Source of the DNA: a virus | DNA length: 25,760 nucleotides | Direction: 5' to 3' (one strand) | Virus record (IMG/VR): IMGVR_UViG_3300042335_000105 | Span: 1-25,760 of that record | Shown here: positions 7,608 to 16,500 of the stretch, piece after piece | Layout of the letters: each line of letters opens with the position of its first letter | Position numbering within the stretch: position 1 is the stretch's first letter | Translations under genes and position numbers: made by a program | The notes under the pieces: model-generated | What the model was told of the DNA's origin: nothing | The model's input: only the letters and a program-made list of their open reading frames with translations | The model's database searches: none

Positions 7608-7609
7608 TT
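7599..7609 (+). promoter_or_regulatory. Weak late-promoter-like element at end of terL
   Basis: GTGTATTAATT overlaps the terminase stop codon and resembles the GTGTATAWWA element found before three other late genes. It lies about 50 bases before the portal start, in line with their spacing. The match is the poorest of the set and half of it is coding sequence, so it is reported with low confidence. Confidence 0.25.
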
Positions 7610-7615
7610 ATTACG

Positions 7616-7637
7616 CAATCCAATTACAATCCAATTG
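7616..7637 (+). repeat. Tandem 11-base direct repeat in the portal leader
   Basis: CAATCCAATTA (7616-7626) is followed directly by CAATCCAATTG (7627-7637), two 11-base units differing only in the last base. One unit equals about one helical turn, so a protein could bind both on the same face; it may instead be chance duplication. It lies between terL and the portal gene, just before GAGG. Confidence 0.6.
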
Positions 7638-7651
7638 AGGTAAATGTAAAT

Positions 7652-9751
7652 ATGAGCGATGAATTTAGCGATATGATAACGTGGTCAGATGATAATCTAC
7701 CAAGTAAAGCTCAAGCAATGTCGCAGCTTTCTAACAATATAAATTCTTATAGCGGTCTACCAAAATCTCAAGGTTCTACTTATCGTAATTTTATAGATAT
7801 TGAACCTAATCGCTCTGTACGACCACAATTTGGTCCTTCTGATTACTATAGTTTTAGACCGAATGAAGCTGTACCAAGTCAGCAACGTAAAATCATTAAG
7901 ATGTGCATGGACGCATATGATAAAGTTGGTATTATTAGAAATATTATAGATTTGATGGGTGATTTTGGTAGTCAAGGTATAGAAATTATACATCAAAACA
8001 AAAGCGTTGAACGTTTCTATCAACAGTGGTTCAGAAATGTCAACGGTAAAGAAAGATCAGAAAGATTTTTAAATAATCTCTATAAAACTGGCAATGTGAT
8101 AACTTATCGCAGTTATGCCAAAGTTACTCCACAGTTAGAGAAATATATGAAGTCTCTAGCTGCTGATATTAAGGTTGAAGTTCCTAACATTTCACAAAAA
8201 GAAATACCCTGGCGGTACAATTTCTTTAATCCATTAAATGTTAATCATAAAGATGGACAATTATCAATATTCTTAGGCTCACCGTCATACACCATTAATC
8301 TTGGTACATTCTTTGATAGATTCACGGATGGGGATGTTCCAAACGATGTGCTGAATACATTACCAGATAATATCAAACAAGCTCTTAAAAGCGGTCAAAA
8401 GCAAGTTCAGCTAGACACTGATCGGCTTAATGTTTTTTACTATAAAAAAGATGATTGGCAGATATGGGCCAATCCAATGCTTTATGCTATTCTTGATGAC
8501 ATTATTATGTTAGAAAAAATGCGCCTTGCTGATATGTCAGCATTAGATGGTGCAATCTCTAATATAAGACTATGGACTCTTGGTAGTCTAGAACATAAGA
8601 TTTTACCAAATAAAGCCGCTATTAATAAATTAAGAGATATTTTAGCTAGCAATGTTGGTGGCGGAACGATGGAGCTAGTTTGGGGTCCAGAATTAACATT
8701 TAAAGAGTCAAGTAGTGAAGTTTATAAATTCTTAGGATCAGAAAAGTATACAGCAGTTTTAAATAGCATTTATGCTGGACTAGGCGTTCCTCCAACACTT
8801 ACTGGCATGGCTACCAACGGCGGCGGCTTCACGAATAACTTCATCTCACTTAAAACTCTAGTAGAAAGACTTCAGTACGGAAGAGATTTATTAGTTAAGT
8901 TTTGGGAAAAGGAAATAGAGATTGTTAGAAAGGCTATGGGTTTTAGACATAAGGCTCATATTAAATTTGATCAAATGAGTTTATCTGACGAAGCATCTGA
9001 AAAAAATCTACTTATTCAATTAGCTGATAGAGATATTATTAGTCAAGAAACTCTACTTCAAAGATTTAAAGAAATTCCGCAGATCGAACATATTAGACTA
9101 CAAAGAGAAGTAGAAGATAGGAATGATGATAAAAACCCCAAGAAGGCTGGGCCATATCATACTCCGCAGCATAAAGAAAATCTTGAAAAAATCGCACTAC
9201 AAAGTGGACAGGTCTTACCACAAGATGTTGGCATTAAGACTAGCGTACCTAAAGATTTATTAATGCAACCTAAAGCGCCTTCTACTCCAGGCGGTGGCTC
9301 TTCTCCATCTCCAAAAGCTCCAAACTCAAATGGTAGACCAGCAATGAAACAGGATCAAAATCCTAGAAAACAAAGAATCGCTAAACCAAAATCTAAACCC
9401 GGAGTTGCAGAACTCATGGTTTGGGCAGAAGAGTCTTGGGACACAATATCCTCTATTTTAAATGACGCCTTTCTTAATCAAAATAATAAAAAAAATTTAA
9501 GACAATTAACTAAAGCTGAGTTCAATAACCTAGAACAATTAAAATTAGATGTATTAACTAATTTAGAGCTTTTATCTAAAGCTGATGCAAGCACCATCTA
9601 TAGCATCCTCAAAGATAAGAAGCAAACCCCAAAAGAGTTTATAGACTTATTAAATAATAATAATATTAATTTGGATTCCATGAGTGTTGAAAAATATCGT
9701 AGAAATGTTTTAGGATTATATGTAGAACACAACGCCTTTTTTAAAAGTTAA
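7652..9751 (+). CDS. Portal protein with C-terminal extension
   Basis: This 699-residue protein is placed directly after terL. The portal core is visible as an N-terminal wing (about 75-160), a central part with WANPMLYAILDDIIMLEKMR (272-291), the crown-to-stem region with SIYAGLGVPPTLTG (372-385) and NNFISLKTLVERL (395-407), then LIQLADRDIISQETL and KAGPYH (about 454-503). Portals form the dodecameric ring at the capsid vertex through which DNA passes. After residue 535 comes a Pro/Gly/Ser-rich, basic linker (to about 585), then a separate helical domain of about 110 residues. The extension makes it longer than most portals. The ribosome binding site GAGG is 11 bases upstream, a little far. 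Confidence 0.92.
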   Translation: MSDEFSDMITWSDDNLPSKAQAMSQLSNNINSYSGLPKSQGSTYRNFIDIEPNRSVRPQFGPSDYYSFRPNEAVPSQQRKIIKMCMDAYDKVGIIRNIIDLMGDFGSQGIEIIHQNKSVERFYQQWFRNVNGKERSERFLNNLYKTGNVITYRSYAKVTPQLEKYMKSLAADIKVEVPNISQKEIPWRYNFFNPLNVNHKDGQLSIFLGSPSYTINLGTFFDRFTDGDVPNDVLNTLPDNIKQALKSGQKQVQLDTDRLNVFYYKKDDWQIWANPMLYAILDDIIMLEKMRLADMSALDGAISNIRLWTLGSLEHKILPNKAAINKLRDILASNVGGGTMELVWGPELTFKESSSEVYKFLGSEKYTAVLNSIYAGLGVPPTLTGMATNGGGFTNNFISLKTLVERLQYGRDLLVKFWEKEIEIVRKAMGFRHKAHIKFDQMSLSDEASEKNLLIQLADRDIISQETLLQRFKEIPQIEHIRLQREVEDRNDDKNPKKAGPYHTPQHKENLEKIALQSGQVLPQDVGIKTSVPKDLLMQPKAPSTPGGGSSPSPKAPNSNGRPAMKQDQNPRKQRIAKPKSKPGVAELMVWAEESWDTISSILNDAFLNQNNKKNLRQLTKAEFNNLEQLKLDVLTNLELLSKADASTIYSILKDKKQTPKEFIDLLNNNNINLDSMSVEKYRRNVLGLYVEHNAFFKS

Positions 9752-9760
9752 AGTATTTTT

Positions 9761-9770
9761 GTGTATATTA
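9761..9770 (+). promoter_or_regulatory. Late-promoter-like element before protease/capsid operon
   Basis: GTGTATATTA follows a run of five T's in the 47-base gap between portal and protease. A start seven bases after the AT core would give a leader of about 22 bases to the ATG at 9799. It is nearly identical to the elements at 12811 and 19782 and fits recognition by the gp55-like sigma factor encoded at 1647. It would drive protease, scaffold, decoration and capsid genes. Confidence 0.55.
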
Positions 9771-9798
9771 ATTTGAGACACTATAAGGCAACTTTTAA

Positions 9799-11226
9799 AT
9801 GAAAATATATCAGCAAGAAATTCTAGACGGACTATCAGAATCTATTAAGGCACAAGCCAGCGTTGCATATTGTGCGCCAGCTGTTTTGGCTACAGATTCT
9901 GAAACTGGTTCATGGAATTTAGACGTTATCAACAAGATCAAAGCTTCCAGCAATCCCAATCAAATAGATTTATATTATATTAAATCTATACTAGTGTCTA
10001 CTGGTTGGAACAAGAATGATGACGTATTTGAGCCAGAGCAAACTTGGGCTGCTAGAAATACGCCCGAAGATAAACAATTCAACTTCATGCATAATGAAAA
10101 TGATATAATTGGACACATTACTGGTAGTTATGTTGTAGACAGAAATGGTAATAAGATTGTAGCAAAAGACGGAACAGCACCACAAGAATTCGATATTATT
10201 ACTGAAGCCGTACTATACAACAGTTGGACCAGTCCAGATAACAGAGAGAGGATGCAAAAAATTATATCCGAAATCGAAGAAGGCAAATGGTTCGTTTCTA
10301 TGGAATGTTTATTTGCTGGCTTTGATTATGCTGTTATAGATAAAAATGGTAGTGCCAGATTAGTCACACGTAGCGAAGAGTCAGCGTTTTTAACCAAGCA
10401 CTTGAGAGCATACGGTGGTACAGGAGAGTACGAAGGCTATAAAATTGGTAGATCATTAAGAGATATTTCTTTTTCTGGTAAGGGTTTAGTTTCTAGGCCA
10501 GCCAATCCAAGAAGTATTATTCTTGATTCTAGCAAAGCTTTCTCTGTCAACAAAGACGAGTATAGTATTTCATTCGTTTCTAAAGGAGATATTAATATGT
10601 CAGATACTAACTTAGAGAAGCAGCTAGCCGATCTACAAGTTGAGTTAGCTACTTCACAAGAGGAAAATAAGACTGTTAAGGCTGAAATAGAAACAGTAAA
10701 CAAAGAGTTTGCTGAAAAAGTTTCGGTGCTAGAAACAAGTCTAGCTGAAAAAGATTTAGCTCTAAAAACTTCAGAAGAGAAGATTGCTTCACTAGAAGAA
10801 ACTCTAGCCAGCAAAGAAAAAGAGCTAACTGAACTTTCAGTTGCCGTTAAGGATATGCAAAAGAAAGAAAAAGATCGTATGCGTAAAGAAAAACTAGTCA
10901 TGGCTGGTTTTGAAGACGCAGAAGCTGAAGAATCACTTGCTTTCTATGACGCCTTGGGCGATGAGGCTTTTGAAGCCGTAGTCGCTGCTATGAAAAAGAA
11001 GTGGGGCGCTATGAAGGACAAGATGATGAAGGAAGAGAAGAAGGAAATGGCATCAGAAGCTGCTACAGCAACTACAACAGAAGCTACTGAAGTTACCCCA
11101 GAACTCTTCGAAGAAGTCAAATCAACAGAAGCCACTCTTGTAGATGCTTCTGATGTAAATGATGAATTAGAGGCCACAAGAGCTAGTGTGGCAGAGTGGC
11201 TAACAGAAAACGTTCTACGTAAGTGA
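9799..11226 (+). CDS. Prohead maturation protease fused to scaffold
   Basis: The 475-residue protein has an N-terminal protease domain (1-245) and a C-terminal scaffold-like part. In the protease, H98 in FNFMHNENDIIGHITGSY and S167 in KWFVSMECLFAGF are the likely catalytic His and Ser of a phage prohead serine protease, and GRSLRDISFSGKGLVSRPAN (217-236) is the usual strand after the active site. From residue 267 the chain becomes a long charged coiled coil (to about 360), then a Met/Lys/Glu-rich helix and an Ala/Thr/Glu-rich linker. Such proteases cleave scaffold and capsid precursors inside the prohead. An in-frame internal start at 10597 should yield the scaffold alone. Confidence 0.88.
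   Translation: MKIYQQEILDGLSESIKAQASVAYCAPAVLATDSETGSWNLDVINKIKASSNPNQIDLYYIKSILVSTGWNKNDDVFEPEQTWAARNTPEDKQFNFMHNENDIIGHITGSYVVDRNGNKIVAKDGTAPQEFDIITEAVLYNSWTSPDNRERMQKIISEIEEGKWFVSMECLFAGFDYAVIDKNGSARLVTRSEESAFLTKHLRAYGGTGEYEGYKIGRSLRDISFSGKGLVSRPANPRSIILDSSKAFSVNKDEYSISFVSKGDINMSDTNLEKQLADLQVELATSQEENKTVKAEIETVNKEFAEKVSVLETSLAEKDLALKTSEEKIASLEETLASKEKELTELSVAVKDMQKKEKDRMRKEKLVMAGFEDAEAEESLAFYDALGDEAFEAVVAAMKKKWGAMKDKMMKEEKKEMASEAATATTTEATEVTPELFEEVKSTEATLVDASDVNDELEATRASVAEWLTENVLRK
10597..11226 (+). CDS. Nested capsid scaffold protein (internal in-frame start)
   Basis: Within the protease gene, codon 267 is an ATG preceded by AAAGGAG (10582-10588) with an eight-base spacer, one of the best ribosome binding sites in the window and out of place inside a gene unless used. 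It would make a 209-residue protein beginning MSDTNLEKQLADLQVELATS: a coiled coil (about 3-95), then a segment with AGFEDAEAEESLAFYDALGD, and an acidic Thr/Glu/Val-rich tail. This matches phage scaffolds, which are helical, acidic and needed in hundreds of copies against few protease copies. The arrangement parallels lambda C/Nu3. The internal start is a strong inference from sequence; a protein product is not shown. Confidence 0.75.
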   Translation: MSDTNLEKQLADLQVELATSQEENKTVKAEIETVNKEFAEKVSVLETSLAEKDLALKTSEEKIASLEETLASKEKELTELSVAVKDMQKKEKDRMRKEKLVMAGFEDAEAEESLAFYDALGDEAFEAVVAAMKKKWGAMKDKMMKEEKKEMASEAATATTTEATEVTPELFEEVKSTEATLVDASDVNDELEATRASVAEWLTENVLRK

Positions 11227-11245
11227 TTTAACAAGGAGAAAAACT

Positions 11246-11713
11246 ATGGCCCTAAAAACAGATAGATACGAGCTTCAAACTGATATCAGTTTCTTCTACA
11301 ACGAAGGTGCTGCTACTCGCGGTGGCGTTGTTGTACATGATACAGCCGGTTCGGGAGCCGCTATGGATCAGGGTGTTAACCTTGTGAAGTATGCTCAAGT
11401 TACTTCGGCTAGTCGCCCAGTAGGTATCCTACTAAACGACGTTGTAAATAAGGATCTAACCCGTACTCATCTTAATCAACACAAGGACGAAGTACAAAAG
11501 GGTGGTAAGGTTACAGTACTCCGCAAGGGCTACGTTGTAACAAATAGTCTTACTGGTAACATTAACGCTGGCGATCCAGCTTATGCTTGCCATGTAACGG
11601 CTGGAAATCTTCGTGCTGATAGCCCAGGTAGTTCTGGTGTTCTACAGGTTGGCCGTTTCTTATCCGGCAAGGATGAAGACGGTTATGCCAAAGTAGAAGT
11701 TAACCTCCCCTGA
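11246..11713 (+). CDS. Probable capsid decoration protein
   Basis: This 155-residue protein lies between scaffold and major capsid genes, with AAGGAG before the ATG. It is rich in Gly, Val, Thr and Asn and looks all-beta: TRGGVVVHDTAGSGAAM (24-40), ASRPVGILLNDVVNKDL (55-71), GGKVTVLRKGYVVTNSL (86-102), NAGDPAYACHVTAGNL. Small beta-rich proteins in this position decorate or stabilise the capsid shell in many phages, like lambda gpD or DUF2190-type proteins. Its codon usage (CGT/CGC for Arg, more GC) matches the major capsid gene and differs from the rest, consistent with very high expression. Function comes from position and fold appearance, not a firm family match. Confidence 0.65.
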   Translation: MALKTDRYELQTDISFFYNEGAATRGGVVVHDTAGSGAAMDQGVNLVKYAQVTSASRPVGILLNDVVNKDLTRTHLNQHKDEVQKGGKVTVLRKGYVVTNSLTGNINAGDPAYACHVTAGNLRADSPGSSGVLQVGRFLSGKDEDGYAKVEVNLP

Positions 11714-11741
11714 TAATAAATTAAACAAAGGAGAATCAAAC

Positions 11742-12749
11742 ATGCCAAATAATAAAAGACCTAGCGATGAGTTTATCGCTCTCCTACGTAAGTCAGGGGA
11801 TGCCGATATCAATGTAGCTGCTGCTGCTCAACGTGAGTTTGCAAAGGCTCTAGAGCTTCCCTTACGTAAGGGTGTTCTAGTCGGTAATATTCTTGGTTCT
11901 ATCTTCGAAACCATCAACGTCGAACCCGGCGCAACAACCGAGTATCCTCTTGATCTAGTTTCACCCGGCCTTGAAGGTGAGCATGTTGCTTACACCAATC
12001 CCGGTCACGGTAGAATTCCAGAAAGATCAGTCGAAGGCGACTATGTGATGATTCCAACATACAGCATCACATCTTCGGTTGACTATCTACTTCGCTATGC
12101 CCGCGAAGCCAGATGGGATATCGTTGGTCGTGCCATGCAAGTCATGGAAGCTGGTTTTACCAAGAAGATGAACGATGACGGCTGGCACACACTTCTTGCT
12201 GCTGGCGTTGATCGTAACATTCTAGTTTATGACGCTGATGCTACAGCCGGTCTATTCAGCAAGAGACTCGTTTCTCTTATGCAGACCGTTATGCGTCGTA
12301 ATTCTGGTGGTAATAGCGCCTCTGTCGGTCGTGGCCGTTTAACCGACATGTATGTTAGCCCAGAAGCCCTAGAGGATGTTCGTAATTGGGGCTTAGATCA
12401 AGTTGACGAAGTAACTCGTCGTGAAATTTACACCGCTTCTGAAGGTGGCGCTCCCATCACAAGAATCTTTGGTGTTAATCTTCATGATCTTGATGAACTT
12501 GGCGAAGGCCAAGAGTATCAGAACTTCTTCGTGAACGATCTAGGTGGTGCTGTTCAAGCTAGCGATCTTGAACTAGTTGTTGGCCTTGACCAATCAACCA
12601 GTGATAGCTTCGTAATGCCCATGAAAGAGCAACTCCAAGTATTCGAAGATCCCACCTTACATCGTCAGCAGCGCGCTGGCTATTATGGATGGGCTGAACT
12701 TGGTTTCGGTGTTCTTGATAATCGTAGAGTCATTCTTGGCTCATTCTGA
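11742..12749 (+). CDS. Major capsid protein, HK97 fold
   Basis: This 335-residue protein has the position, length and end motif of an HK97-fold capsid protein. N-terminal helix about 8-50, a beta-rich E-loop/P-domain region with TTEYPLDLVSPGLEGEHVAY (65-84), a long spine helix near 119-145, a C-terminal A-domain, and the closing strand GYYGWAELGFGVLDNRRVIL. It assembles with the scaffold into the prohead. At 335 residues it is much shorter than T4 gp23. AAAGGAG precedes the start. Arg codons are mostly CGT/CGC and GC is higher than in the neighbours, a mark of translational selection. A strong terminator follows 27 bases after the stop. Confidence 0.9.
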   Translation: MPNNKRPSDEFIALLRKSGDADINVAAAAQREFAKALELPLRKGVLVGNILGSIFETINVEPGATTEYPLDLVSPGLEGEHVAYTNPGHGRIPERSVEGDYVMIPTYSITSSVDYLLRYAREARWDIVGRAMQVMEAGFTKKMNDDGWHTLLAAGVDRNILVYDADATAGLFSKRLVSLMQTVMRRNSGGNSASVGRGRLTDMYVSPEALEDVRNWGLDQVDEVTRREIYTASEGGAPITRIFGVNLHDLDELGEGQEYQNFFVNDLGGAVQASDLELVVGLDQSTSDSFVMPMKEQLQVFEDPTLHRQQRAGYYGWAELGFGVLDNRRVILGSF

Positions 12750-12775
12750 TCTAAGAACATTTAGTTTCTGAAATT

Positions 12776-12809
12776 AAGCCACCCTCATTTGCTTGGGGGT
12801 GGCTTTTTT
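12776..12809 (+). terminator. Strong intrinsic terminator after the capsid gene
   Basis: AAGCCACCC (12776-12784) pairs perfectly with GGGTGGCTT (12797-12805) around a 12-base loop, and the arm is followed by a T run to 12809. This nine-pair stem with U-tract is the clearest terminator in the window. It should end most capsid transcripts and isolate head genes from the tail/fibre genes that start 50 bases later. Confidence 0.9.
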
Positions 12810-12810
12810 C

Positions 12811-12820
12811 GTGTATATAA
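12811..12820 (+). promoter_or_regulatory. Late-promoter-like element before fibre operon
   Basis: GTGTATATAA begins one base after the terminator's T-run (with a single C between), so transcription would stop and restart at the same point. A start near 12827 gives a leader of about 34 bases to the ATG at 12861. It is one of the three best matches to the recurrent GTGTATAWWA element. Confidence 0.55.
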
Positions 12821-12860
12821 CATTAGAAAAGTCTATAACGACTCTAATTAGGAGAAAAAT

Positions 12861-13553
12861 ATGGCAGCATTATCGGATTATTTGGAGTCGGGTTTACTTA
12901 ACCATATCTTTAGAAATGCAGCATTTGCTAAACCCTCCACAATTGCAATCGCTTTAACTAGCGGAGTACCTTTAGATTCTAATACTGGCTCTACTATTCC
13001 AGAGTTACCGTCTGGAGTAAGCAAGGGTGCAAATTTTGTTAGCACGAATTATAAAAGAGTAAATTTAGGTGATCCATCTACTAATGGTAACACTGTTTGG
13101 AATTCTGTTGGTGTTGATGATACAACCACTTTTTCAGTATATGGCACAAGTAGTTCTGGAAATACTGTTGGCATGAGTGGATATTTTTATCCATTATACT
13201 TAAATCAAACTACTGCTTTAGCAGCATCTACTGGATTTACTCAATCGTATAGATTCACAGAATTCCCCAACGTTACATTTTATGCGCCCACAAACCTACA
13301 ACAGTCTGGAGTAGCTACAGATCCAGGCTATGTCAAATATGATGGTAATGGATTTATTAAAAATGCATCACAAATAGTATTCGATACCGCTCTAACAGAT
13401 TGGGGATGGGTTTCTGGTATAGCCATTGTGGATACAGCAAATCATGCTTCTGGTAATTTATTAATGTATGCTAAGTTAGAAAATCCTCGGTATATCTACA
13501 CTGGTGATAATATCAAGTTTGATATTAACTCTCTAGAAATAAGTTTAAAGTAG
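12861..13553 (+). CDS. Gp80-like tail/fibre-associated protein
   Basis: The 230-residue protein opens with MAALSDYLESGLLNHIFRNA and PSTIAIALTSG (25-35) and closes with a segment from WVSGIAIVDTA (about 183-193) through NLLMYAKL to TGDNIKFDINSLEISL. These ends match the small phage 'Gp80 / tail fibre' protein family, whose core is a compact beta sandwich. The centre is longer than usual (about 45-170), with a Gly/Ser/Thr-rich inserted region. AGGAG precedes the ATG. It is the first gene after the late-promoter element and is probably a virion appendage or decoration component. The exact site in the particle is not known from sequence. Confidence 0.65.
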   Translation: MAALSDYLESGLLNHIFRNAAFAKPSTIAIALTSGVPLDSNTGSTIPELPSGVSKGANFVSTNYKRVNLGDPSTNGNTVWNSVGVDDTTTFSVYGTSSSGNTVGMSGYFYPLYLNQTTALAASTGFTQSYRFTEFPNVTFYAPTNLQQSGVATDPGYVKYDGNGFIKNASQIVFDTALTDWGWVSGIAIVDTANHASGNLLMYAKLENPRYIYTGDNIKFDINSLEISLK

Positions 13554-13554
13554 C

Positions 13555-16500
13555 ATGATTTTAAGCAAGCTAAAACTTGTTGAAAATATCCTTAATGAAA
13601 TATCCGACAACTCAACTGGCCAAATATCACCACACGATATTCGCCATAACTTGTTGGATATCATAGATTCTGTACATCTATTACTAAATGAACAGAATGT
13701 AAATTCTCTTAATTTTGCAACACCAGCTACTAGAAATACTAAAGCTGGCGATTTAACGCTAGAAAATTTAAATCTAAATAATTATACTAGTGTTGATAAT
13801 TCTGCTTTTGGATATTCTGCCCTTAAGGCTAGTTATCAAACTGCCAGAAATACAGCTGTAGGATCGAATGCTTTATCTTGCAATGTTTATGGTAATGATA
13901 ATGCCGCCATTGGTTACAGCGCACTTGGTGGTAATAGTACTGGATTTGCGAATGTTGGGCTTGGCAACTATGTACTAAGTAATAATAAGGTTGGTAACTT
14001 TAATATCGCTATTGGACATGCAGCTGGATATTATGCAGATCGTTCAACGTGTAATAAATTATTCATTGCTTCTCATCCTGTTGATGGCGAATATATTTGC
14101 AATAATCCACTTGGATCTGGATTAACCCCATTAGTATATGGTGATCTAGAATTAAACCAATTTGGTATTAATGTTACTAATTTAGATTCTAGCGGAACGC
14201 TACAGGTTGGTGGTAATATTACTCCATCGTCTGGTTCGGCCCATAATATTGGATCAGCAGATTATATCTGGAATATCCTATATTCTAATAGCGTAAACTT
14301 TGGTAGCGGTTTATATCTAACAAGAAATAACACAGATATAGCTACTAATATAAACCTCATACCAGATAGTCCACTATGCACACTTGGTAATCAAAGTAGT
14401 AGTTGGAAGCATGGATACTTTGATAACATCACTGTGTCTGGAATAGCCACATTTAATAGATTCAATGCTTATGAACACTGTGAATATTTTTGTAAAACTA
14501 TTCATTTAGCTTCTAGCGGAACAGTAACGGTTATTGATGGCGGCGGCGCAAATTCGCTATATGATTATGCTTATCAATCTAATTTAGTATATTCATGTCC
14601 ACTCTTAACAGACGAAGAAATGAGCGGCGCTGGTATAGTTGCAAGTACTAGCGGTATCGGATATAGGAGAGATTATAACTTTATATTTGCTCCACCATCA
14701 GATAATAATATACCGTGTGACAGCAACGGATACGCCACATCAGCATGGTCTAGTAATATTAGTATTGTTTTAGATTCTAGTGTTTATCTTAAAACAAATA
14801 GAATTGTTAGTCATGACCAAAATTGCCACGGCGTATTCTTTGATAATGGAAATACATTCGTTGGACGCAAAAATATTCTTGATGCTAATCCTTCTAGCAT
14901 AAATGGTAGATTGGCTGGAGTTGGGAACATAAATTTCGTTGGTAATTCTGGAGTATTGACCGACTATGTATCAACTATAGGCGCTATGGAATCTGGAGTT
15001 AGCGTATCAACCAGAATGCTAACTGGTATTAAAAAGCGAGTTAAAGATCCGACAAATGATAATAAAGATAATCTTACTGGCTTTGAAATTAAATTTATTG
15101 ATACGGCCTTACAAAATCTTTCAATGCCATCTGATAGATTGGTGCTAGGCTCGTATAACAACTCATCACGCATGTTTAATACCGCTGTTTTAATGAAAGA
15201 TGGCAATCAGGGTATATTTGGCATTAATAATCTGGGAGTTTTATCTGAAAATATTGTGCCAAAAACAGCTTTAGACATCAGAACAACAGGTAATGCTATT
15301 ATAAGATCCACAGCTGAAAATCAAAGCAACACTATATCCGCTTTACAATTATTTGGTCAACAAAGTTGTGAATATAATGGGTTTGAAGCCGCATATTTAA
15401 ATATGAGTGGTGTAGCTGACCTAAGTATATTTAAAGATTCTGGTAAGCAAGTATTTTTTAGACTATACAATAATAACTCTGTGGGATTATTTACATCTAG
15501 TGGTACATCAAACGCCATGTTAACCATTGGCGATAATTTTAGAAATACAGCTGCTATTAGTATAAAAGAACATTCTAGCACACCATCAACTACTAGCACA
15601 TATGGTAAATTATACGTAAAACCTAAAATTGCATCACTACAAGCTCAAACAGTCAATCTTTTAGATGGATCTGGCAATATTCATGATTTAGTAGTCAACA
15701 AGTATGACGTTAACGATGGCAGAGCATTATATACAGACTCATACGAGAATACTTTTGGCGGATTACTATCGCCTACTAATAGAGTTAATATAACTTCAAC
15801 TACTGTTGGTAATACTGCAATAGGCTATAAATCACTAACAGCAATCACCAGCGGCGATTATAATATAGCTATTGGCGCAAACTCAGCAAGTGGTATTTCT
15901 AGTGGCTCACGCAATATTGTAATTGGGGCGTTATCCGCACGACAAATAACAGCCGGACACAATAATATTGTTATTGGTGATTCTACATTTAATAATACAA
16001 ACGGCGCCGTCAGTCATAATATCATTATCGGAAACAGCGGTGTCGGCAGCGGCATTTCTTCTAATTATAATTTATTAATTGGATCAAATAGAAACTCTAT
16101 TTTACTACATGGTATACTTGGTCCAACAAATAATGATAAACATCTATATATGCCAAGCGGCGGTAAATTATCAATCTATGATAACACCAATGCTGATGGT
16201 TTATCTTTTAGGGCAAATACTATAGAAGTTCAAGATTTTAGTGGTAATAATTATCCAGATAATACCTTATCTTTCAAGTTTACCGGCAATCAGTCAGCAG
16301 ACTTGCTAGTATTAAAGCATAGCACCGCCCCCTTAAATAAAATAGGAAATTATAATAGTATTTCTAATACTAGACCAAACGCTGAACTAAAAGGAGACTT
16401 AAAGCTTCTAGGCGCTATTAGATTTAGCGACAACACCTCCTTAGAATCAGCTTCTCAGATAGATACTTTAACAAGTGGTTTAAATAATACTAATAATGCG

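Noticed and set aside
10437-10901. 154-residue reading frame antisense to the protease/scaffold gene
   Set aside because: Ser/Phe/Leu-rich translation of the complement of a coiled-coil Lys/Glu region; a typical shadow of a biased coding sequence.
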